From JBFLVQ01 sp040758525 (lineage in GTDB: Bacteria; Acidobacteriota; Blastocatellia; Chloracidobacteriales; JADJPF01), in contig JBFLVQ010000080.1 of the NCBI GenBank assembly GCA_040758525.1, positions 1 to 21,449 of the forward strand: DNA of 21,449 nt. Direction: 5' to 3'. A program made the translations under genes and the position numbers. Below are positions 14,118 to 21,449 of the stretch, one piece after another. The notes beneath the pieces were generated by a model. It was not told the DNA's origin. It ran no database searches and saw only the letters and a list, made by a program, of their open reading frames with translations. Positions within the stretch are counted from its first letter, which is position 1. Each line of letters starts with the position of its first letter.

Positions 14118-17100
14118 ATGGAACGTGATTTTAAGCGTATAGCAATTGTGAATCGTGGTGAGCCGGCCATGCGGCTTATTCATGCCGTGCGGGAGTTCAA
14201 TCAAGAACATGGGACAAAACTTCGTACCATTGCCCTCTTTACAGAGCCTGATGAGAATGCGATGTTTGTTCGCGAGGCCGATGAGGCTTTTCTGATTGGA
14301 CCTGCATTGACTATTAGTGAGAATGGTCAGCGCAAACATAGCTATCTAGACTACAAAATACTGGAAGATGCACTTATCTCAACAGCAGCAGAAGCAGTAT
14401 GGGTAGGATGGGGATTTGTCGCAGAACATGCAGAATTTGCTGATCTATGCAGCAGGTTAGGTATTGTCTTTATTGGACCGAGCGGCGATGTGATGCGTAA
14501 GCTCGGAGATAAGATCAGTTCAAAACGGCTTGCTGAACAGGCTCAAGTTCCCGTCTCTGCCTGGTATGGTCCTATAGAGACACTTGAAGAGGCATATCGC
14601 CATGCTCAACGTTTAGGCTTTCCATTGATGATAAAAGCTACTGCAGGTGGCGGCGGTCGCGGTATACGCAAAGTCCTCAGTGAGTCTGAACTTGCAACAT
14701 CATTTGAGAGCGCTCGCTCTGAAGCGCTTAGTGCTTTTGGTAATGCTACGGTCTTTCTTGAAAAGCTTGTCACAGATGCACGCCATATAGAGGTACAGAT
14801 AATAGGTGATCAATATGGAACTATCTGGGCTGTCGGGGTAAGAGACTGTTCTATACAAAGGCGACATCAGAAGGTTATTGAGGAATCATCCTCTACTGCA
14901 ATAACTGCAGAACAGCAGCAGATGCTTCGTGAGGCAGCCGTAAGACTAGGTCAAACAGTCGGCTATCAGAATGCGGGGACAGTTGAATTTCTCTACAATG
15001 TTGTAGACAAGAGCTTTTCATTTATGGAAGTGAATGCAAGGTTACAGGTCGAACATCCTGTCACTGAAGTGACAACAGATCTGGATCTTGTAAAGATGCA
15101 ACTTCAGGTTGCGCGTGGCGAAAGGATAATAGGTGAGCCACCTTTGACCAGAGGTCATGCAATTGAAGCACGGTTAAATGCTGAAGATCCTGATAACCGC
15201 TTTGCTCCTGCACCAGGAAAGATAGCATTGTTTGAGACTCCTACTGGCCCCGGTCTGCGAATAGATACAGGGGTAAAACAAGGAGATGAAATATTATCCC
15301 AATTCGATTCGATGATCGCAAAGATAATAGCTTTTGGAAGAGATCGGGAAGAGGCGATATCACGCCTAAGAAGAGCACTGATGGATTTTAAGGTTGCAGT
15401 AATAGGCGGAACAACCAACAAGACATTTCTCCTTGAACTACTGAACAAACAGGATCTGATCAGCGGTGAATACCATAACAACTGGCTTGATCAATTGATG
15501 TCTACAGCTAATAGTTCTGAACGCCGCTATGCTGAAATTGCGCTTTTACAGGCAGCCATTAATGTCTATGATGAAGAGTTGGCGATAGAACAGGCGCAAT
15601 TCTATTCTTCGGCTCAACGTGGCCGTCCTTCTGTTCGCAAAGAGGTAGACCATACTATTGAACTCAGCTATCGATCCCAGCAGTATAAGGTAAGCATCTA
15701 TCGATTGGAACTAGATCAATACAGGATCGATCTTGAAGGGCGTAGAGTAGGTGTAAATATTAGACACCTAAACAGATTTGAGAAGAGATTGACGATCCTT
15801 AATAGAGCCACTGGCACCACAGACGAGCGCCATTTCCATATACTCTCTATTATTCATGGCATCACTCATCAGATCGAGGTTGATGGTATAAGCCACTCTA
15901 TATCACGAGATGAAGGTGGAGTTGTACGTTCGCCTTCTCCTGCAATAGTTGTCGCCCTCACTGTAAAAGAGGGCGATGAAGTTGAAATGGGTCAGCAATT
16001 GGTGGTACTTGAAGCCATGAAGATGGAAATGTCTGTAGTTGCACCATTCGCTGGAAAGATCCGTGAGATACTGGTTAGCAGTAATACACAAGTAGTTGCA
16101 GGCGCACCGCTGATCTCGATTGATCCACAACTGCAAGAGAATAATTCCATTCATGGCCAGCGTATAAGCTTCGCAACCATTGATGAAGTACAACGCGCCA
16201 TAGCACCTGCAAGCAGTGATACGTGGGTTCGTTATTTTGCCAAGTTAGCAAGATATAAGCGACTGTTATTGGGCTTCGATATCGATCAGACAGAAGTGAA
16301 ACGACTACTGGCAGAAAAAGATCCTACCATTGATGAGATAGCAGCCTCTGATAAAGAGCTATTAAAAGAGATCTCAAGAAGGAAAGAAGAATTATTAAAG
16401 ATCTTTGTTGATCTAAATGATCTCTTCCGACGCAAACCTTTGACAGTGAATGATGAGATTGATGAAGTACTTGTCTCTGATGAATACCTGATCAGTTATT
16501 TGCGCGCTCTTGATGAACGCTCGCCAGGAATTCCTACGACTTTCTTTGAAAAGTTAAAGAAAGTGCTAAGCCATTATGAACTCTTCTCACTTGAGAAATC
16601 ACCCCGATTAGCAGAATGTATGCTATTGATCTACAAAGCACAGAAACGTTATGAACAGAATGCTGCTGCTATCTTAAGCATTCTTGAGCGTAATCTAGAA
16701 GAGGTGGGGAGATTTACACCCGGAATCGAATTTCGTGAATTGCTTAATCGTGTCATATTCGTGACTCAGAACCGTGCTCCAGCACTGAATGATGTTGCTC
16801 GCGAATTGCAATATCGTTACTTTGAAGGGCCACTATTTGAACAAGCGCGTCAGAGAGTCTATCAGCAAGTTGAAAGGGATCTTGACTATCTAGTCTCGCA
16901 CCCAGCAGCATACGACTATATGGATCGCCTTGATGCACTTGTCAAATGCTCACAACCACTGGTTAGTCTCTTCTCTTCCCTCTTTGATCATGCTAATTAT
17001 GCTACCGGCAGACTTATGCTAGAAGTCTTAACGCGTCGCTACTACAGGATTCGCCCACTTGAGAAACTGAATTCGATCGATATAGACGGTAAGAGTTTTG

Positions 17101-19778
17101 CAACCGCTGAATATGCATATGAAGGAAAATTAATCCATGTCATCACCACGCAGAGTGAATTTTCCAACCTGATCGATATGGCAAATTCGGCTAACCGGTT
17201 GATAGAGAGTTTCCCACCTGAAGATGATATTGTTATCGATTTCTATCTGCGTTATGCAGGACCTCTAAAAGATGTGGAGACGGCTCAACAAGGGCTTCAT
17301 GAGATATTGAACAGCATAGTGCTTTCACGTCCTATTCGGCGTATTGTTGTAGCTCTAGCCTGCATCAATTGTGGCCATGGAATGAGAGCGATGCAGCATT
17401 TCACATTCCGTCCAAAGATCTTAAAACAGATCTCTACTGCCGGTATTGAGGAGTTGTCAGTAGCAGGTTATCAAGAAGAGAAGCAATACAGAAATCTACA
17501 TCCTATGATGGGAAAGAGACTGCATATATGGCGACTAAGCAATTTTAAGATTGAACGATTACCTTCCGCAGAAGATGTATATCTCTTCCATGGCATCGCG
17601 CTGGATAATCCTAAAGATGAGCGTCTCTTTGCTCTTGCAGAGGTGCGTGATCTCACTCCCGTACGCAACGAGAATGGCATGATTGTGCAGTTACCCCATA
17701 TGGAGAGAATGTTAATGGAAGCGCTCGCTGATATCAGAATGTATCAATACAAGCGTGCGCCGCATGAGCGACTACAATGGAATCTGGTTCTGCTCTATGT
17801 CTGGCCTCTGCTCGATCTAAAGACAGAGGAGATAGAGTATTTAGCACACCGGCTTGCTCCTGCAACCGAGGGTTTAGGACTTGAACAGGTGGCGGTAAGA
17901 GCACAGCTTGCCGATCAATATACTGGTAAAATAAGTGATATTTTGATCAGAATAAGCAATCCAGCCGGAAAAGGGTTACAGATCAATTACACGCCTGTGC
18001 CCGATAAACCTCTGCAACCATTAACTGAATATGAACAGAAGGTGGTCCGTCTGCTACAACGTGGCCTTATCTATCCATATGAGCTGATCAAGATGCTTAC
18101 ACCCTCTGCAGATAGTGCTCATTCTGATTTTCCTGTCGGCGAGTTTGTTGAATACGATCTCGACAGTAATGCTCAGCTTGCTCCAGTAGATAGGACCTAT
18201 GGAAAGAATAGCGCTAATATTGTTGTTGGTATTTTACGAAACTTCACAAAGAAATATCCTGAAGGGATGACGCGTGTAGTTCTGTTAGGAGATCCTAGCA
18301 AAGAGATGGGATCGCTTGCCGAAGCCGAATGTAAGCGCATTATTGGAGCAATCGATCTGGCAGAACGTTTGCAAGTGCCCCTTGAATGGTTTGCGATCTC
18401 TGCAGGGGCAAAGATCTCTATGGAGAGTGGCACAGAGAACATGGACTGGATAGCGCTGGTACTGCGACGGTTGATAGGGTTCACTCAGGCCGGAGGAGAA
18501 GTGAACATTATTGTAAATGGTATAAATGTTGGAGCACAACCATATTGGAATGCTGAAGCAACAATGCTAATGCACACGCGCGGCGTTGTTATAATGACCT
18601 CTGAAGGAGCAATGGTATTAACTGGTAAACAGGCGCTAGACTACTCAGGAAGCGTCTCTGCAGAGGATAATTTCGGTATAGGCGGTTATGAAAGAGTAAT
18701 GGGTCCCAATGGACAGGCACAGTATTTTGCTAGAGACATAAATGAAGCCTGCCATATACTGCTACAACACTACAACCATACATATATAAAACCTGGTGAA
18801 CATTTTCCTCGTCGTTTCCAGAGTACTGATCCTGTCGATCGTAATGTCTGTCTCTATCCGCATAGTGCTGAAGGTTTCTCAGTTGTCGGTGAGATCTTCT
18901 CTGACGAGACAAATCCAGGACGTAAGAGACCATTCGAGATTAGAAGAGTAATGCGTGCAGTAACTGATCAAGATGAACAACCGCTAGAACGCTGGATTGG
19001 TATGCGGGATGCTGATACTGCCGTCGTTTGGGACGCTCATATAGGAGGATATCCTGTCTGCTTGCTAGGATTCGAATCTCATCCCATACCACGCACAGGC
19101 TTCATTCCCGCAGATGGTCCAGAACAATGGACCTCCGGCACACTCTTCCCACAAGCATCGAAAAAGATCGCTAGAGCAATCAATGCTGCCAGTAAGAATC
19201 GTCCTGTTGTTATACTAGCAAATCTTGCCGGCTTTGATGGCTCGCCCGAGTCAATGCGCAAAATACAGCTTGAATATGGAGCAGAGATAGGTAGAGCAAT
19301 AGTCAACTTCAAAGGACCAATCATCTTTTGCGTTATTTCACGATACCATGGCGGAGCATTTGTAGTCTTTTCTCGCAGGTTAAACGAGCAGATGGAAGTG
19401 ACAGCCCTTGAGGGTACATATGCATCTGTAATAGGTGGTGCGCCGGCGGCAGCAGTAGTTTTTGCTCGTGAAGTAGATCAGCGTACAAGAAAAGATCCAC
19501 GTATTCGAGAACTAGAAAAAGAGTTAGAAGCAGCCGTAGATACCGATAAACGACGCCTACGCACGAGTCTTAATGAACTCTACAAAGTTGTCCATTCAGA
19601 GAAGCTTGGTGAAGTAGCAGAGGAGTTTGATCATACACATAGTGTCCATAGAGCATTGAGAGTGGGATCACTGGATCGAATTATTCCGCCTGAACAACTT
19701 CGTCCTTATATTATCGACGCAATTGAACGTGGTATAAAGAGAGAACTCTCACTGGAAGCAAAGAAGCAAGGAGTCTAG
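14118..19778 (+). CDS. Single-chain biotin-dependent acyl-CoA carboxylase (BC-BCCP-central-CT)
   Basis: This 1886-residue protein joins all carboxylase parts, so one chain should make malonyl-CoA or a related carboxyacyl-CoA from acyl-CoA, bicarbonate and ATP. Biotin carboxylase (about 4-455) has the ATP loop KATAGGGGRGIRK (173-185), RDCSIQRRHQK (242-252) and E304-x-N306-x-R308 followed by VEHPVTE. The biotinyl domain (about 600-680) has EAMKMEM with Lys635. The central region (690-1290) matches eukaryotic ACC around YRNLHPMMGKRLHIWRLSNF (1125-1144). The carboxyltransferase (about 1310-1880) has GAKISM (1430), GIGGYERVMGPNGQAQYF (1520) and GGAFVVFSRRLNEQM (1745). I prefer ATG 14118, four bases after GGAGG (14109-14113), over the GTG at 14115, which is too close. 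It lies 218 bases after the synthase on the same strand. The substrate, acetyl- or another acyl-CoA, is inferred from context. Confidence 0.9.
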   Translation: MERDFKRIAIVNRGEPAMRLIHAVREFNQEHGTKLRTIALFTEPDENAMFVREADEAFLIGPALTISENGQRKHSYLDYKILEDALISTAAEAVWVGWGFVAEHAEFADLCSRLGIVFIGPSGDVMRKLGDKISSKRLAEQAQVPVSAWYGPIETLEEAYRHAQRLGFPLMIKATAGGGGRGIRKVLSESELATSFESARSEALSAFGNATVFLEKLVTDARHIEVQIIGDQYGTIWAVGVRDCSIQRRHQKVIEESSSTAITAEQQQMLREAAVRLGQTVGYQNAGTVEFLYNVVDKSFSFMEVNARLQVEHPVTEVTTDLDLVKMQLQVARGERIIGEPPLTRGHAIEARLNAEDPDNRFAPAPGKIALFETPTGPGLRIDTGVKQGDEILSQFDSMIAKIIAFGRDREEAISRLRRALMDFKVAVIGGTTNKTFLLELLNKQDLISGEYHNNWLDQLMSTANSSERRYAEIALLQAAINVYDEELAIEQAQFYSSAQRGRPSVRKEVDHTIELSYRSQQYKVSIYRLELDQYRIDLEGRRVGVNIRHLNRFEKRLTILNRATGTTDERHFHILSIIHGITHQIEVDGISHSISRDEGGVVRSPSPAIVVALTVKEGDEVEMGQQLVVLEAMKMEMSVVAPFAGKIREILVSSNTQVVAGAPLISIDPQLQENNSIHGQRISFATIDEVQRAIAPASSDTWVRYFAKLARYKRLLLGFDIDQTEVKRLLAEKDPTIDEIAASDKELLKEISRRKEELLKIFVDLNDLFRRKPLTVNDEIDEVLVSDEYLISYLRALDERSPGIPTTFFEKLKKVLSHYELFSLEKSPRLAECMLLIYKAQKRYEQNAAAILSILERNLEEVGRFTPGIEFRELLNRVIFVTQNRAPALNDVARELQYRYFEGPLFEQARQRVYQQVERDLDYLVSHPAAYDYMDRLDALVKCSQPLVSLFSSLFDHANYATGRLMLEVLTRRYYRIRPLEKLNSIDIDGKSFATAEYAYEGKLIHVITTQSEFSNLIDMANSANRLIESFPPEDDIVIDFYLRYAGPLKDVETAQQGLHEILNSIVLSRPIRRIVVALACINCGHGMRAMQHFTFRPKILKQISTAGIEELSVAGYQEEKQYRNLHPMMGKRLHIWRLSNFKIERLPSAEDVYLFHGIALDNPKDERLFALAEVRDLTPVRNENGMIVQLPHMERMLMEALADIRMYQYKRAPHERLQWNLVLLYVWPLLDLKTEEIEYLAHRLAPATEGLGLEQVAVRAQLADQYTGKISDILIRISNPAGKGLQINYTPVPDKPLQPLTEYEQKVVRLLQRGLIYPYELIKMLTPSADSAHSDFPVGEFVEYDLDSNAQLAPVDRTYGKNSANIVVGILRNFTKKYPEGMTRVVLLGDPSKEMGSLAEAECKRIIGAIDLAERLQVPLEWFAISAGAKISMESGTENMDWIALVLRRLIGFTQAGGEVNIIVNGINVGAQPYWNAEATMLMHTRGVVIMTSEGAMVLTGKQALDYSGSVSAEDNFGIGGYERVMGPNGQAQYFARDINEACHILLQHYNHTYIKPGEHFPRRFQSTDPVDRNVCLYPHSAEGFSVVGEIFSDETNPGRKRPFEIRRVMRAVTDQDEQPLERWIGMRDADTAVVWDAHIGGYPVCLLGFESHPIPRTGFIPADGPEQWTSGTLFPQASKKIARAINAASKNRPVVILANLAGFDGSPESMRKIQLEYGAEIGRAIVNFKGPIIFCVISRYHGGAFVVFSRRLNEQMEVTALEGTYASVIGGAPAAAVVFAREVDQRTRKDPRIRELEKELEAAVDTDKRRLRTSLNELYKVVHSEKLGEVAEEFDHTHSVHRALRVGSLDRIIPPEQLRPYIIDAIERGIKRELSLEAKKQGV

Positions 19779-19795
19779 CAAGCCTCTTTGCTTCC
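19754..19795. terminator. Bidirectional hairpin between convergent genes
   Basis: GGAAGCAAAG (19754-19763) pairs perfectly with CTTTGCTTCC (19786-19795) around a 22-base loop. It covers the last codons of the carboxylase gene and ends one base before the stop codon of the acyl-CoA dehydrogenase gene. The tails are pyrimidine-rich rather than pure T on the plus strand. It is well placed to end transcription from both sides. Confidence 0.5.
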
Positions 19796-21449
19796 TTACT
19801 TCTCTCTACCATAGAGAGAATCAGCAACATAATCCATATCTTCAATCAACCCGATCTGGGCACGATAGATCTTAGCTAAACCTAGAGAGGCCTCAAATGC
19901 CGACAGATCCTTTTCATTAACACCACCAGCACCACAGATCCATCTTAGTCCATCCTGAGCAATCTTTAATGCTGCTTCACGTGAGTATATACGACTGATT
20001 GCTGCCAGTGTAGTTGTATCGAATCTAGTATCTGCCTTCTCATTGAGCCCCTTTTCAGCAGCCGCGATAGCACGACGAGCAAGTATCTCAGCACCTTCAC
20101 CTATAGCAATTAATTCACCCAATCTCATCAAGACATGCTGATGGCGTGTTAGACGGGTTAGTCTTGCCTGTTCCATTACCTCTGCAAGAGCATGCAGGGC
20201 AAGAGCAGCTATATCTGCGCCGGTAGCATTATGTTTTGCATGTAGTGATTCAAGTACATGAGCTTGATTATGATAATGTTGGCCTCTGGTTTTTAAATGC
20301 TGCTGCCAGCGATCCCGACTGATCGTTATTTCCATTATCTCTGAAGTACCTTCGTAGATAGTGGTAATACGTACATCACGCTTATATTTTTCTACCATAT
20401 ATCCACGCGAGTAGCCATAGCCGCCTAGTGCCTGTATCGCGGCATCGGCAGCTAGATTGCCTACCTCAGTGGCAAGATATTTTGCTATTGCCCCTTCAGT
20501 ATTCAAATTATTCTCGCCAGCAGCAAGACGTTCTGCAGTAGCTTCTATAAAGGCGCGACCAGCTTCTAATCTCACTGCATTGGGAACGATAAGTTTATGA
20601 GTATAGCCCTGCTTTTCAGAGAGAGGTTGTCCACCCTGAATTCGCTCTTTAGAGTAAGCAATGGCACGATCAAGAGCAGCCCAGCCGGCCCCCAATCCAA
20701 AGGCAGCCACCATTAATCGTGTATATCCAAATACAGCCTGAGCCTGGGCAAGACCTTGACCTTCTACACCGCCTATCAGCCGATCTGCATCAACATAGAC
20801 ATCATCGAGAGTAAGCGTAGTGGTATTACTTGCTCGTATTCCATGCTTATCTTCGGGTTTGCCATAGGTAAAGCCTGGTGTTCCTCGTTCTACAATAAAC
20901 CAGCTTGGACCACTAGGAGCATTTGCTAATATTGTCGTCACTTCGGCAACGCCGCCATTACTTATCCACTGTTTATTTCCATTAATTTTATAACCGACGA
21001 TCTTACCGTTCTCTTCAACTCGCTGGGCTTTGGTTCTTAAAGCCGCAAGATCACTGCCAGCTTCTGGTTCTGTGGCGCCATATGCCATCAATATACCATC
21101 GTCAGCAATTCTAGAAAGCCATTTTTGACGTTGTGCAGGTGTGCCACCAGCAAGGATTGGATCACTTCCTAAAAAAGTAGCTAACACTCCGGTTGCAATA
21201 CCTAGATCGATTCTTGCCATCGCTTCACAAACTCTATAGATATCAAATGCGTCCCCACCTATTCCATTATATTCTTGTGGAATAAAGAGGAGTTGTATAC
21301 AGAGCTTGCTTCCCAGGCTACGAACAATCTCTTCTGGGAACTCGTCTTGGGCATCAAATCTAAGCAGATCCTCAGTGGTTATATTACTTTTTGTATAATC
21401 TTTAAGAGCTTTAAGAGTGATCTCCAAACTCTCTTTGTCCAGACCTGTT
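19796..21449 (-). CDS. Acyl-CoA dehydrogenase family protein (5' end outside window)
   Basis: This is an FAD-dependent acyl-CoA dehydrogenase that would oxidise an acyl-CoA to the trans-2-enoyl form. The frame stays open to the right edge (Thr-Gly-Leu-Asp-Lys-Glu-Ser precede the TTG at 21427), so the start is probably beyond the window. The TTG has no visible support as a start. Counting from that TTG: LMAYGATEPEAGSDL (113-127) and KQWISNGG (152-159) are the flavin and substrate signatures, and ALGGYGYSRGYMVEK (333-347) is the family core. Glu359 in YEGTSEIM is the expected catalytic base. About 170 further residues follow, mostly helical and ending in YGREK. Such a C-terminal extension is longer than in short- and medium-chain enzymes and recalls very-long-chain types. 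The gene converges on the carboxylase with a 17-base gap. Substrate is unknown. Confidence 0.87.
   Translation of the reverse strand, partial: TGLDKESLEITLKALKDYTKSNITTEDLLRFDAQDEFPEEIVRSLGSKLCIQLLFIPQEYNGIGGDAFDIYRVCEAMARIDLGIATGVLATFLGSDPILAGGTPAQRQKWLSRIADDGILMAYGATEPEAGSDLAALRTKAQRVEENGKIVGYKINGNKQWISNGGVAEVTTILANAPSGPSWFIVERGTPGFTYGKPEDKHGIRASNTTTLTLDDVYVDADRLIGGVEGQGLAQAQAVFGYTRLMVAAFGLGAGWAALDRAIAYSKERIQGGQPLSEKQGYTHKLIVPNAVRLEAGRAFIEATAERLAAGENNLNTEGAIAKYLATEVGNLAADAAIQALGGYGYSRGYMVEKYKRDVRITTIYEGTSEIMEITISRDRWQQHLKTRGQHYHNQAHVLESLHAKHNATGADIAALALHALAEVMEQARLTRLTRHQHVLMRLGELIAIGEGAEILARRAIAAAEKGLNEKADTRFDTTTLAAISRIYSREAALKIAQDGLRWICGAGGVNEKDLSAFEASLGLAKIYRAQIGLIEDMDYVADSLYGREK

Noticed and set aside
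21425..21427. TTG as the true start of the acyl-CoA dehydrogenase
   Set aside because: The frame stays open to the window edge, the upstream codons read like protein (L-D-K-E-S), and no Shine-Dalgarno sequence precedes the TTG.
1..21449. CRISPR arrays, tRNA or rRNA genes, insertion sequences
   Set aside because: I saw no regularly spaced repeats, tRNA-like cloverleaf segments, conserved rRNA stretches or transposase genes. I did not run any search.

Overview
The window is bacterial chromosomal DNA with a moderately AT-rich, Shine-Dalgarno-led gene style. It holds nine genes, eight complete and one cut by the right edge. I saw no rRNA, tRNA, CRISPR, insertion sequence or phage gene. The phylum cannot be fixed from sequence alone. 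The mix of a DUF3052 protein, a small exported protein with a Q-N-N start after its signal peptide, single-chain carboxylase and Pfa-like megasynthase genes recalls Acidobacteriota or Chloroflexota-type environmental bacteria, but this is a low-confidence impression.

Left part (1-1782): a DUF3052-family protein (+), a 90-residue protein of unknown function (-) and a 149-residue exported protein of unknown function (-), followed by a regulatory gap. Middle-left (1783-5527): an acetyl-CoA hydrolase/4-hydroxybutyrate CoA-transferase-type enzyme (+) meets, stop codon on stop codon, a two-gene minus-strand unit. That unit is a triple-BON-domain protein followed by a fusion of a phosphoglycerate-kinase-like domain and a universal stress protein domain. 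The PGK-like part has lost most of the residues that hold 3-phosphoglycerate, so it is probably not an ordinary glycolytic enzyme.

Centre and right (5899-21449): this is the notable part. An 8-kb gene encodes a megasynthase with the order KS-AT-KS-ACP-ACP-KR-DH. Both ketosynthases have complete Cys-His-His triads and the acyltransferase has the HAFH motif of malonyl-CoA selectors. Both carrier domains carry threonine where the phosphopantetheine serine is expected. Next, on the same strand, a 5.7-kb gene encodes a single-chain acyl-CoA carboxylase (biotin carboxylase, biotinyl carrier, large central region, carboxyltransferase). Its central region resembles that of eukaryotic acetyl-CoA carboxylase. 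Convergent to it is an acyl-CoA dehydrogenase gene whose 5' end lies outside the window.

Together the carboxylase would supply malonyl-CoA and the synthase would condense, reduce and dehydrate it. No enoyl reductase or thioesterase domain is present, so the product is likely an unsaturated or hydroxylated long acyl chain passed to another enzyme, possibly a membrane or cell-envelope lipid. The neighbouring CoA-transferase and acyl-CoA dehydrogenase fit an acyl-CoA-centred region, but their link to the synthase is inferred from position only.
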